DNA of 64,000 nucleotides from Gammaproteobacteria bacterium HGW-Gammaproteobacteria-15 (GCA_002840125.1 PGZF01000003.1:496001-560000); one strand, 5' to 3'. Shown: positions 37,735 through 44,945, counted from the first letter of the stretch. The notes: generated by a model from the letters alone, not told the origin. Numbers and translations are program-made.

Positions 37735-38244
37735 ATGCAAAGCCGTGACGCGCCTGGAGCGCAAACGCCCGGTCAGGCTGCGGAGGCTGCTACGGCTTCG
37801 CAGCATGGCGCCACTGGGCCGGATGAGCGAAAAAAGCCGGTAGTTGAGGAGGCGCTAGATCAATTGGCTGAAATGGCGGCTCTTAGCTGGTCTGTTAAAC
37901 AGCGCTATCTGGGGCAGGTGAAGCTGGCAGGGCAAACGGCGAAAGCAGAATGGCAGCTGACCGGGCGTAGTCTTACTGTGGCCGCGGCCTTGGTGGTGTG
38001 CTTTGGTGCCGGTATGATTTTGTTGTGGGGCACTATCTTATTACTGCTGGGCGCTGTATTAATGCATTTTACCGCCTCATTGCCGATCACTGCGGCAGCT
38101 TTGCTGCTGTTGCAGTTTGGGGTGCTGTTCTGGTGCTGGCGCAGTCTGGGCTATGTGTTATCTCAGGCAGGCTTTTCAAATACCTGTTTACAGTTGCGCC
38201 GGCTACTGTTTTCGACGCAGGAGGAGAGCAAAGATGCTGATTGA
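37735..38244 (+). CDS. YqjE-like (DUF1469) inner-membrane protein
   Basis: The 169-residue protein has a charged cytoplasmic N-terminus and two long hydrophobic segments (~83-107 and ~110-137), the layout of the phage-holin-like DUF1469/YqjE family. It follows the DUF883 gene by 9 nt, matching the yqjD-yqjE order of E. coli. Function in the family is unknown. Its end overlaps the start of the next small gene by 11 nt. Confidence 0.78.
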   Translation: MQSRDAPGAQTPGQAAEAATASQHGATGPDERKKPVVEEALDQLAEMAALSWSVKQRYLGQVKLAGQTAKAEWQLTGRSLTVAAALVVCFGAGMILLWGTILLLLGAVLMHFTASLPITAAALLLLQFGVLFWCWRSLGYVLSQAGFSNTCLQLRRLLFSTQEESKDAD

Positions 38245-38485
38245 TCAGTTACTGGTACAGCAGCGGAAAAAAGTGGCGCAGTTGGCAAAACAGGGTCATC
38301 AACAGCAGCAGCTGTTACAGGCCGAAGGCTGGCTGTTAAGCCAACGATCGCGTGCATTTATTGGCTCTGCACCCGGCTTGATGCTGAGTTTCACAGCAGG
38401 TTGCCTGTTTCAGATGCGACATAACAGTGCGGTAAAATTGGTGCGTAGCGCGGTGGGACTGCGTTGGATAAGGCAATGGCTTTAA
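38234..38485 (+). CDS. YqjK-like small membrane-associated protein
   Basis: The 83-residue product begins MLIDQLLVQQRKKVAQLAKQG. I chose the ATG at 38234 because GAGGAG lies just upstream and longer starts run inside the previous gene. It has a helical Gln-rich N-terminus and a weakly hydrophobic stretch (GSAPGLMLSFTAGCLFQM), then a basic tail. Size and position after a YqjE-like gene suggest YqjK. Function is unknown. Confidence 0.65.
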   Translation: MLIDQLLVQQRKKVAQLAKQGHQQQQLLQAEGWLLSQRSRAFIGSAPGLMLSFTAGCLFQMRHNSAVKLVRSAVGLRWIRQWL

Positions 38486-38494
38486 TGCCATCTA

Positions 38495-39571
38495 ATGACT
38501 GACATGCCCTCAGAGCAGAACAGGCTGCGTTATTACGTTTCCACCAATAACGCAGTAAAGCTACTGGTCCTGTTGGCGCTGGCCTATACCTTCTATTTTT
38601 GTCGTAGCCTTATTCTGCCGTTACTGTTGGCCGGGCTGGTGGCATTATTTGCCAGCCCGGCTGTACGGGTGTTGGGTAAGGCTAAATTACCGAAGCCTTT
38701 AGCCGCAGCGCTGGTCATTGTTATGTTGATTTTACTGGCCGGTTTTACTGTCAGTCTGCTGTATGAACCCGCAGTACAGTGGTTACAACGTTTACCGCTG
38801 CTGGGTTCGAAGCTGGCCGAGCATGTAGATGGTATGACGACCTCTATTACCGCGTTAAGAGACAGCGTATTGCCAGGCCACTCGCCTAATCAGCCATTGA
38901 CGGATGTTATTGGTTCGGGCCTGATGCCTGTATTATCAGTGCTGGCCGAGTTTACCGTCATGACATTATTTCAGCTGGCAGTAGTGGTCATGCTGACTTA
39001 CTTTTTTCTGGTATTTGGCGACACATTGCTGCGCAATATGGTACGGGCATTGTCATCACTTAACGCTAAAAAGAATCTGCTATCAATCTTTCATACCATC
39101 CGCGACGATATTGCACGTTATGTACTGGTAGTCAGTACCATTAATGTTCTGCTTGGGGTCACTACAGCGTTGATATTTTACCTGCTTGATGTACCAGATC
39201 CGCTGCTGTGGGGCTCGTTAGCCACTATTCTTAACTTTGCACCTTATATTGGCCCGGCTATTTTAACGATGTTGCTCACCGGTGTCGGTTTTATTGAGTA
39301 TCAGCAACTAAGCCAGATTTTGTTGTTACCGGGCGTATTTTTGCTGCTGAATGTTATTGAATCGCAGCTTATTACCCCGTTAGTGCTGGGTAAGCGTTTT
39401 AATATGAACCCCCTGCTGGTGGTGATCTGGATGTTTATCTGGGGCTGGATCTGGGGCGCCGTCGGGGTATTGATCGCCATTCCACTACTGGTATGCCTGA
39501 AAATTATTGCCGGCCATCTGGATATAGCGCCCAACTGGTTAATACTGCTGGACGATAAAACAGTTAGCTAG
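38495..39571 (+). CDS. AI-2E / PerM family transporter
   Basis: This 358-residue inner-membrane protein has about seven or eight hydrophobic segments. The family signature regions are present: NTVPYIGP-like LNFAPYIGPAIL at ~246-257 and the C-terminal ESQLITPLVLGKRFNMNPLLVV. Members export autoinducer-2, act as Na+/H+ antiporters, or are uncharacterised permeases, so substrate is not claimed. It starts 9 nt after the YqjK-like gene and is probably in the same operon. Confidence 0.87.
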   Translation: MTDMPSEQNRLRYYVSTNNAVKLLVLLALAYTFYFCRSLILPLLLAGLVALFASPAVRVLGKAKLPKPLAAALVIVMLILLAGFTVSLLYEPAVQWLQRLPLLGSKLAEHVDGMTTSITALRDSVLPGHSPNQPLTDVIGSGLMPVLSVLAEFTVMTLFQLAVVVMLTYFFLVFGDTLLRNMVRALSSLNAKKNLLSIFHTIRDDIARYVLVVSTINVLLGVTTALIFYLLDVPDPLLWGSLATILNFAPYIGPAILTMLLTGVGFIEYQQLSQILLLPGVFLLLNVIESQLITPLVLGKRFNMNPLLVVIWMFIWGWIWGAVGVLIAIPLLVCLKIIAGHLDIAPNWLILLDDKTVS

Positions 39572-39852
39572 CATTTAGCTTGATTTTAAAGAACTGACTT
39601 AACTCTGTTACTGCTACATCCGCTGCTGCTAGAGAACGGAGTGGCCTTGTTTACAGCATGTTCAATCTGCTCTAGTAAATCATCCGTCGTCTTGCAGCAA
39701 TGATTTCAGGTAATGGTTCTGGTTTGCTGATATTGCCGTTTTAGCTTTTGCTCGTTGAGCTGACATAAGTTATCCGGTCAGTGCTCATGCAAACTTGTAT
39801 TGAACTCGTTCTGTTAGTTATATTTGTTATTCCCTGAGGACTACAAGTGAGT
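39572..39852. other. Intergenic stretch without recognisable features
   Basis: About 280 bp between the PerM-type gene and the small membrane protein. Stops occur in all frames. I see no terminator, repeat or tRNA. Base composition shifts toward A+T here and stays high until about 41.1 kb. Confidence 0.5.
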
Positions 39853-40032
39853 TCACCCTCTTCCTTCAGATTGCTGCAAAGGTGGAATAAATACAGCTAC
39901 TATAATCCCGATAAATCCAGTAAATGCACCAATCAGATACCAACCCAGATAACTCCTATTTTTCTTATGTGCGATAGCTGCAGTAACACCGCCAAATATA
40001 GCTTGAATTACGACTAACATTAAAAGCATCAT
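39853..40032 (-). CDS. Small two-helix membrane protein, unknown
   Basis: The 59-residue product has hydrophobic segments at ~2-19 (MLLMLVVIQAIFGGVTAAIA) and ~27-47 (GWYLIGAFTGFIGIIVAVF), joined by a basic HKKNRSY loop. I chose the ATG at 40032 because GAGG lies 8 nt upstream; an in-frame start 30 codons earlier falls inside the preceding gene. The GAGG overlaps the stop of the upstream secreted-protein gene, so the two are probably coupled. Similar GWYL-GxxxG helices occur in many small envelope proteins; no family is named. Confidence 0.6.
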   Translation of the reverse strand: MMLLMLVVIQAIFGGVTAAIAHKKNRSYLGWYLIGAFTGFIGIIVAVFIPPLQQSEGRG

Positions 40033-40042
40033 GTGATATACC

Positions 40043-40912
40043 TCATCTGAATATAAACATCTTTTCACATGACCAATTAGCAGTGTTGCGTGTCCCTGTA
40101 CAAACAGTGATCTCAACCCCATTGTTTAAATTGACTATATTATAGCCACTCAACCCTGAGCTATGAGCGGCCGCAGCTTTGTCAAAATAACCAGACTCGA
40201 CCATGCGAAGTGAAGGCTGTAAACTACGATATTCCCCATTTTCCGGAATCCGAAGATTTGAATCAGTTCCAGAGCCAGGCACGACTTCGAATTCAATTTG
40301 AATTTGATAAAATGTACTTCTTAGTCCTTTTATTCTCAAATCATATGTTGTGTCGTCTTGAAATTTCACTGTAATTATTGTGTTTATACTCATACCCAGG
40401 ATGTTGCTGAGAGTTGAGGCAGCCATAAATTCCAAGTAACCATATAGTATATCTGCCCGATTAAATAAATTAGCTACAAAATAATCAGCCACGGCATCTT
40501 CTAATACCCTCTTCGCAAAGTCACTACCTGCGATAGAGTGTGCCGAATCTAAGGGGTGCTCGTAGGAGTTAGGATTTAATCTAACACCTGAACTTAAGGT
40601 TGAAATAAGCTTATTTTGAGTGAAAACTTTCTCTGCGTACAATTCTTGAGCAAGCACTAACTCTTGCTGGGTTGGAGAAACAATAGCGGTTAGCGGCATA
40701 CCATTCTCATGGATTTTTGCTGAGGAAACTCGCACAGGCTGGATGGCGATGTCATTTGATGTTATAAACACAACACGTCCATTATTGGTTAAACTTGCAG
40801 CAACTTGCTTAAGTCTTGTGTCTGAACAGCCAATACACTCTTCCCATATATCCTGCGCCATTAAAGAATTTGAGATGAATAATGTTAAAAAGGTTATTAT
40901 TTTTATTTTCAT
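40043..40912 (-). CDS. Secreted protein of unknown function
   Basis: The 289-residue protein has a signal peptide (MKIKIITFLTLFISNSLMA, cleavage before QD). The mature N-terminus carries a CxxC (EECIGCSD) and the C-terminus two more cysteines (ITVCTGTR and WSCEKMF), compatible with periplasmic disulfides. I do not recognise a family. Codon use is visibly more A/T-ending than in the neighbours, suggesting recent acquisition. It is followed 10 nt later by a small membrane protein gene, a likely two-gene unit. Confidence 0.7.
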   Translation of the reverse strand: MKIKIITFLTLFISNSLMAQDIWEECIGCSDTRLKQVAASLTNNGRVVFITSNDIAIQPVRVSSAKIHENGMPLTAIVSPTQQELVLAQELYAEKVFTQNKLISTLSSGVRLNPNSYEHPLDSAHSIAGSDFAKRVLEDAVADYFVANLFNRADILYGYLEFMAASTLSNILGMSINTIITVKFQDDTTYDLRIKGLRSTFYQIQIEFEVVPGSGTDSNLRIPENGEYRSLQPSLRMVESGYFDKAAAAHSSGLSGYNIVNLNNGVEITVCTGTRNTANWSCEKMFIFR

Positions 40913-41084
40913 TGTAATTGATTATTGCCTAATAAGGTAAAAATTATATTGCACACGTTTATCTTGTTGTCAACTCCATAAATTGCGTTCGAAAAACTTA
41001 CCGACCTACTTCATTAATTAATCGCTGCGATGCTAGATAGATTTTGCTCGGTCTCGATCGAGCCATCGCAAAATTATTTCTATT

Positions 41085-41112
41085 TTGTAGTGCAACTACT
41101 TGCTTTTATACT
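41085..41112 (+). promoter_or_regulatory. Candidate promoter of the PadR-HAAS operon
   Basis: TTGTAG (41085-41090), a 16 nt spacer and TATACT (41107-41112). The -10 overlaps the first arm of the operator described next, consistent with autorepression. Confidence 0.35.
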
Positions 41113-41164
41113 GTGCGGCGCCTAGCATATTGCTGTGTGTCGCACAGTATGTGATGCACAGTAT
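41108..41164 (+). promoter_or_regulatory. Triple operator upstream of padR-like gene
   Basis: ATACTGTGC (41108-41116) is inverted relative to two direct copies of GCACAGTAT (41142-41150 and 41156-41164), and a smaller CTGTG-N5-CACAG palindrome lies at 41133-41147. PadR regulators bind inverted repeats near their own promoters. Confidence 0.6.
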
Positions 41165-41178
41165 AGGAAGCAAAAGTT

Positions 41179-41526
41179 ATGACAACTGCACAACTGGATA
41201 AAATGCGGCTGGAACTGCGCCGGGGCGTGCTGGTGCTGGCGGTGCTGGCATCGTTAAAGCAGCCACATTATGGCTATTCGTTGCGTAAGCAACTGCAGGA
41301 TGGCGGCATTGATATTGACGAAGGCACCTTATACCCGCTGATCCGTCGTCTGGCCGAGCAAGGCCTGCTCGACAGCGAATGGCAGCAAGGGGAGGGGCGT
41401 GAGCGGCGCTACTATCAGTTATCAGAGCTGGGCACACAGTTGCTTAGCCAGCTTACTGACGAGTGGCAGCATCTTAATAATTCTCTGAGCAATTTGCTGG
41501 GTACAGCATCACAGGAGAGTATGTAA
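41179..41526 (+). CDS. PadR family transcriptional regulator
   Basis: This 115-residue winged-helix repressor has the PadR signature HYGYSLRKQL, then GTLYPLIRRLAEQGLL for the recognition region and RRYYQLSELG for the wing. Small PadR members sense drugs or phenolics and repress adjacent membrane genes. The stop overlaps the next ATG (TAATG), tying it to the HAAS membrane protein. The repeated GCACAGTAT boxes upstream are its probable operator. Confidence 0.93.
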   Translation: MTTAQLDKMRLELRRGVLVLAVLASLKQPHYGYSLRKQLQDGGIDIDEGTLYPLIRRLAEQGLLDSEWQQGEGRERRYYQLSELGTQLLSQLTDEWQHLNNSLSNLLGTASQESM

Positions 41527-42470
41527 TGGAACTGGTTAAGCGTTATATCGCTGCGGTGCAGCGTGAGTTACCCGAGGCAAAACGTGACGAGATTGGCCGC
41601 GAGCTAAACGCCAATATTATGGATCAGCTGGATATGTTAGCTGAGCAGCAAGGCGAGCTGGCCGACACCGATATTGCCGCGGTGTTAAAGCAGATGGGCC
41701 ATCCGCGCACAGTAGCGCAGCAGTTTGTGCCGCCACAGCCGCTGATTAGCCCCGGCTATATGGCGCTGTATAAAAACACCTTGTTTATGGTACTGGGCAT
41801 TTTATTTTTACTACAGGTGGTAGACAGCACTTCAGCCTGGCTAAGCAGTCAGATGAGCTTTTTGCTTTATATGAAAAGTTTAGCCAATGGCTTTATGCAG
41901 GATGTGTTACTGGGTTTTACCAGCATTACGCTGGCATTTTGGCTAATGTCCTATTATGAACCACAGCAGCAAAGCCAGTGTGAGCAAAACTGGCAGCCAG
42001 AGCAGTTGCCTAAAGCCGGACCGCACTGGCAACACATTTCACTGCAGGATATCTTTACTGACTTGGCAACCTATGTATTTTTACTGATCGTGATCTGGTA
42101 TCCGCTATGGTTGTCGCCGGAGCAATTGGCCAACAGCCGCTTTTTGTTTACCGACAATGCGCATCAACTATTAAAATGGGCTAGCCCGCTGGCGCTGCTT
42201 GGTATTGCAAGCAGCCTGTGGCAGTTGCGTAAGCGATTTTGGAGCCAAACCATGTTGCTGGGTAATATTGTACTGAACGGCTCTTTTGTCGGAGTAATAT
42301 TACTGTTGGCTGGCAGCGACCCGCTATTAAACCTTGAACCTGGAGTGTGGCAAGGTGTATTGCAGTTAAAGCAACTGGAACGTGCCGCCGTTACTGGCCT
42401 GGTAATTACCGCTATGTTCCCGCTGTGGGAAGTAGTACGAGACATATTGCGGCTGAAAAAGTTAGGTTAA
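41526..42470 (+). CDS. HAAS-domain membrane protein
   Basis: The 314-residue protein begins with a HAAS-like helical domain (MELVKRYIAAVQRELPEAKRD, ~1-75), found in proteins controlled by PadR regulators. About six hydrophobic segments follow (~85-105, ~120-145, ~178-198, ~217-240, ~242-262, ~285-305). It is the membrane partner of the PadR gene, overlapping by one base. Such pairs are thought to be envelope-stress or antibiotic-responsive. No transport or enzyme motif is visible. Confidence 0.78.
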   Translation: MELVKRYIAAVQRELPEAKRDEIGRELNANIMDQLDMLAEQQGELADTDIAAVLKQMGHPRTVAQQFVPPQPLISPGYMALYKNTLFMVLGILFLLQVVDSTSAWLSSQMSFLLYMKSLANGFMQDVLLGFTSITLAFWLMSYYEPQQQSQCEQNWQPEQLPKAGPHWQHISLQDIFTDLATYVFLLIVIWYPLWLSPEQLANSRFLFTDNAHQLLKWASPLALLGIASSLWQLRKRFWSQTMLLGNIVLNGSFVGVILLLAGSDPLLNLEPGVWQGVLQLKQLERAAVTGLVITAMFPLWEVVRDILRLKKLG

Positions 42471-42500
42471 ACCATGCCATGGCCGCTGGCAGGCGGCCTT

Positions 42501-42573
42501 TGGAGCGGGTGGCGGGAATCGAGCCCGTGTCTAAAGCTTGGCAAATAAAGGGCATCAGTTGAGCTACATTGGC
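42501..42573 (-). pseudogene. Displaced tRNA-Gly 3' half / decayed tRNA
   Basis: Read on the minus strand, the 3' 41 nt (42501-42541) match the 3' half of the intact tRNA-Gly(CCC) at 43112-43185 with one mismatch, including CCA, T-arm and half the anticodon arm. The 5' part resembles a tRNA D-arm (TAGCTCAACTGATG) but the acceptor stem cannot close. It cannot be a functional tRNA. Confidence 0.88.
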
Positions 42574-42589
42574 ATAAGCAGTATGCTTA
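42559..42589 (+). promoter_or_regulatory. Promoter and palindromic operator of the toxin-antitoxin pair
   Basis: TTGAGC (42559-42564), 17 nt, TATGCT (42582-42587). The -10 is embedded in the palindrome TAAGCA-GTA-TGCTTA (42575-42589), the usual layout for antitoxin autorepression. The -35 lies inside the decayed tRNA sequence. Confidence 0.55.
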
Positions 42590-42614
42590 CAGTAAAGCAA
42601 AGCGGAGTATTCAG

Positions 42615-42827
42615 ATGTTAAATATACAGATAGATAACCCTGTGTTGGAAGCAGATCTAAAGCAAGCATTTGGTGATAACCCACAATCTGTTGCCCGTGC
42701 TTTTGCTGAGTTTGTGCAGGCAAAACGCATTAGTGATGATATTAAAGAGTCGATTACTCAGTTAGAACAGGGGCGGGCACTTAAAGCTGCTGATGTGTTT
42801 AGTAGCATCCGTGCTAAATATGAATAG
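42615..42827 (+). CDS. ParD-like antitoxin
   Basis: The 70-residue product has a short N-terminal beta strand (MLNIQIDN), a helix that would serve as a ribbon-helix-helix core (NPQSVARAFAEFVQAKRI) and an acidic C-terminal helix for toxin binding (ALKAADVFSSIRAKYE). GCGGAG lies 8 nt upstream. It overlaps the toxin start by 8 nt, the standard antitoxin-first order. Assignment as antitoxin rests mainly on the toxin partner and on the palindromic promoter. Confidence 0.75.
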   Translation: MLNIQIDNPVLEADLKQAFGDNPQSVARAFAEFVQAKRISDDIKESITQLEQGRALKAADVFSSIRAKYE

Positions 42828-43107
42828 ACCCGATCTGGTTTTTTCGCCCAGAGCCAGCGAGCGCCTTGCGCAAATAGCAACACACCTTTCTGAACAAGGT
42901 CTACCAAATACATTTGTCATTAAGTATTTAAATCAGTTTGAGTTATGGCTGGAGAAAGTACTTATTGAGTTTCCCGATTCAGGTATACCAATGCCGGAAT
43001 ATGGCCCTGAAATAAGGAAAATCTGCTACAAAAAATACAGTTTTGTTTACCGCACAACAGCCACACAGATTGAAATTTTAACGGTATATCGCGAGAACTT
43101 GCCGTAG
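42820..43107 (+). CDS. ParE/RelE-superfamily toxin
   Basis: The 95-residue product begins MNRPDLVFSPRASERLAQIA, with the RelE/ParE fold pattern: a basic helix pair, a central strand and the C-terminal YRTTATQIEILTVYRENL, matching the ParE C-terminal strand. I chose ATG 42820 inside the antitoxin end; the longer frame starts within antitoxin coding sequence. ParE toxins poison DNA gyrase and RelE toxins cut mRNA; the sequence does not settle which. The tRNA-Gly gene's 3' end lies 4 nt beyond its stop. Confidence 0.82.
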   Translation: MNRPDLVFSPRASERLAQIATHLSEQGLPNTFVIKYLNQFELWLEKVLIEFPDSGIPMPEYGPEIRKICYKKYSFVYRTTATQIEILTVYRENLP

Positions 43108-43111
43108 AGTC

Positions 43112-43185
43112 TGGAGCGGGTGGCGGGAATCGAACCCGTGTCTAAAGCTTGGGAAGCTTTCGTTCTACCATTGAACTACACCCGC
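43112..43185 (-). tRNA. glyU: tRNA-Gly(CCC)
   Basis: The 74 nt cloverleaf has CCA encoded. The acceptor GCGGGTG pairs with CACCCGC, and the discriminator is T. The anticodon arm AAAGC-TTCCCAA-GCTTT reads CCC, and the T-loop is GGGTTCGATTCCC. It closely resembles E. coli glyU. Its 3' half is duplicated 611 bp away on the far side of the toxin-antitoxin pair. Confidence 0.95.
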
Positions 43186-43548
43186 TGTGCACTACCGTAT
43201 AAAGCAGAGCGCTAAGTTACTGTACTGCCGGTGCAGCCGTCAACTACCGTAAAATACTTTTCTATTTGTACCTGTTACGTTAAAGCCGTTTTAATTCATC
43301 ATTTAATCTGTCTATTTCAACGTCAATTGCCCTGTGCTCATTGTGACAGCCGCTTCATTAGAACTGGCGGGGCTTTGAAGTTGAACCGGCTGTATTATTT
43401 GATCTCAGGAATAATCAGTTATCTTAGCATCTTCACTGCAAGGGATCTGGCTATAAGTGATAACGCTGTTTACAACTGACAACTATACTTTTAGCCGTAT
43501 TATTGCCACACTGGGGGCATCAGATATAAAAAACATGAAGAGCTGTAT
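43186..43548. other. Intergenic region between tRNA-Gly and small secreted protein
   Basis: About 360 bp. It holds the upstream region of the tRNA (minus strand) and a candidate promoter for the following gene. An 82-codon plus-strand frame here has atypical composition, no ribosome site and no recognisable product, and I do not call it. Confidence 0.5.
43476..43503 (+). promoter_or_regulatory. Candidate promoter for small secreted protein gene
   Basis: CTGACA (43476-43481), a 16 nt spacer and TATTAT (43498-43503), both 5/6 to consensus, placed 45 bp before the ATG at 43549. Confidence 0.45.
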
Positions 43549-43812
43549 ATGCGTGTAGTATTAAGCATACTGTTAGCCGTATTGCCCTGTGTGACGCTAG
43601 CCACGCCTCAATTTACCCAGGCTGAGTGCCAGATGTTAAATGAGCAGCGGCTTGAGATACGCAGGCAGTTGCGCCAACCGTATAACCCTGATCATGGCCA
43701 GCAGTTGCAGGTGCGGCTAAAGGAGCTTGAGCAGTTACTGAAACAGCATTGCCGCAAGCCGGTTAAAAATCCGCCTGCGGTTGTGGCGCCGGTGCAGCAG
43801 CCGTTACTGTAA
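43549..43812 (+). CDS. Small exported protein, unknown
   Basis: The 87-residue product has a signal peptide (MRVVLSILLAVLPCVTLA, cleavage before TP). The short mature helical protein is rich in Gln, Arg and Leu (EQRLEIRRQLRQPYNP, LKELEQLLKQHC) and has two cysteines and a Pro-rich tail. No family is recognised. A good promoter precedes it. Its last 50 nt overlap the 3' end of the DUF5924 gene on the other strand, so the shared segment is coding on both strands. Confidence 0.62.
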   Translation: MRVVLSILLAVLPCVTLATPQFTQAECQMLNEQRLEIRRQLRQPYNPDHGQQLQVRLKELEQLLKQHCRKPVKNPPAVVAPVQQPLL

Positions 43813-44809
43813 AGCGGGCCAGGCCGATAAGCTGCTCTGATTCTGTTACCACCTCTACCTGCCATTTGCCCTCGGCGTTTGCCGGGAAATTAAGCTTGTG
43901 ACTCCAGGCACGATAACCGCTTGAACTAACGCCGGTGATATTGAGTTTAATGCGATCGACCTCTTTGCCATTGTGCAGCCAAACATGAAATATTTGCTCG
44001 TTAAGGCCGCGCGGCACTGTTACTGCGGTAAAACTATACAAACCTTGCTGCTGTAAATCGTAGCTGTTTACCTGGCTGATGCTGTCGCCGGGTTTACGTT
44101 GTTCGTAATCCATTTCGTGCGACAGGGTTATAGCATTAAGGCGCATAGCTGCCGGGGGTACCCAGCTGCGCAGCTGCCATAAACCGGCGCTAAGTACAGT
44201 AAGTAAACAAAGGAGAAAGGGCACCCGCCACCAGCGGCCACCCGGCATTATGGCGCCCAGGCTGGGTAAGCTCAGCAACACGGCAATACCCAGGGCGGCG
44301 GCCATGCTTTGGCTGGTGGTAAGTTGCATTAATACCGGCAGTACAATTAACAGCACAACAAACAAAGCAAAAGCATGGAACACTACAAACAGGGTGCGAT
44401 GGGGGGCCAGCTTTTTGTAATACAGTGGGTCTACTACAGAAACCAGCGCACAAAAAATAATCAGCATGGTAAATGCCGCCTGGCCGTGGTGCCAGCTGGT
44501 AACGGCAAGAAAAAATGGTAAGGCGAAAAACAGGCTTTCCTGGTGTACCGTTTGCAGCGCAAAACGCACCAGTATAGGCGATAACGTTATGCCAAAACGT
44601 TGCTCTATGCGCTCGCGTAGCCAGTTATCCAGTAGCAGCCACAACCAGCTAAGCAATAAAAGTACGGCAATAATCTGTGCCAGGGATTCTTTGCGTTCAA
44701 CCAGAATATAACTGGCGGCACCAGCGGCAAAGGCCAGCACGGCCATCAAACCAGGCCAGCGCTGCATAAAGGCAATGGTGTTGTGCATCAGGTTTATCGG
44801 CGATATCAT
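43763..44809 (-). CDS. DUF5924/DUF2914 membrane protein
   Basis: The 348-residue protein has about seven membrane segments in residues ~15-215 and a C-terminal soluble domain (~240-340) with the DUF2914 pattern: HVWLHNGKEVDRIKL, SGYRAWSHK, GKWQVEVVTESEQLIGLARFTV. The DUF2914 part is expected outside the membrane. Function is unknown. The start overlaps the stop of a 23-codon upstream ORF (ATGA) with an AAGGAGG site, so translation is probably coupled. Confidence 0.8.
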   Translation of the reverse strand: MISPINLMHNTIAFMQRWPGLMAVLAFAAGAASYILVERKESLAQIIAVLLLLSWLWLLLDNWLRERIEQRFGITLSPILVRFALQTVHQESLFFALPFFLAVTSWHHGQAAFTMLIIFCALVSVVDPLYYKKLAPHRTLFVVFHAFALFVVLLIVLPVLMQLTTSQSMAAALGIAVLLSLPSLGAIMPGGRWWRVPFLLCLLTVLSAGLWQLRSWVPPAAMRLNAITLSHEMDYEQRKPGDSISQVNSYDLQQQGLYSFTAVTVPRGLNEQIFHVWLHNGKEVDRIKLNITGVSSSGYRAWSHKLNFPANAEGKWQVEVVTESEQLIGLARFTVTAAAPAPQPQADF

Positions 44810-44877
44810 TCGGGCAACAGCTCCATACTGCCCGTAGGGGGCGGCGCAAATACAGCATAATTCAGGTGCTGTAGCAT
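44806..44877 (-). CDS. Candidate 23-residue leader ORF with triple proline
   Basis: The ORF begins MLQHLNYAVFAPPPTG and its TGA overlaps the ATG of the DUF5924 gene as ATGA. A full AAGGAGG (44889-44895 on the minus strand) lies 11 nt before the ATG. The Pro-Pro-Pro at residues 12-14 is a known ribosome-stalling context relieved by EF-P. It is either a tiny protein or a regulatory leader; conservation is untested. Confidence 0.5.
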   Translation of the reverse strand: MLQHLNYAVFAPPPTGSMELLPE

Positions 44878-44895
44878 AAGCTGTTTAACCTCCTT

Positions 44896-44921
44896 ATTGC
44901 CAGCGCAGATTAGCTGGCAAT
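44896..44921 (-). other. Hairpin downstream of prpE
   Basis: ATTGCCAGC (44896-44904) pairs with GCTGGCAAT (44913-44921), a 9 bp stem with an 8 nt loop, 25 nt past the prpE stop. There is no T run, so it is more likely a 3' stabiliser or Rho-dependent end than an intrinsic terminator. Confidence 0.4.
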
Positions 44922-44945
44922 CGCCGGATCCTGTATACGGCTGGG

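Noticed and set aside
41526..42470. HAAS membrane protein as an ABC transporter permease
   Set aside because: No ATPase partner and no permease motif; only the HAAS/PadR context is supported.
43231..43479. 82-codon plus-strand ORF
   Set aside because: No ribosome site, unusual composition, no recognisable family and it overlaps a likely promoter region.
43476..43503. Promoter-like sequence as a tRNA-Gly promoter
   Set aside because: It points away from the tRNA; it suits the gene at 43549. No convincing tRNA promoter was found by eye.
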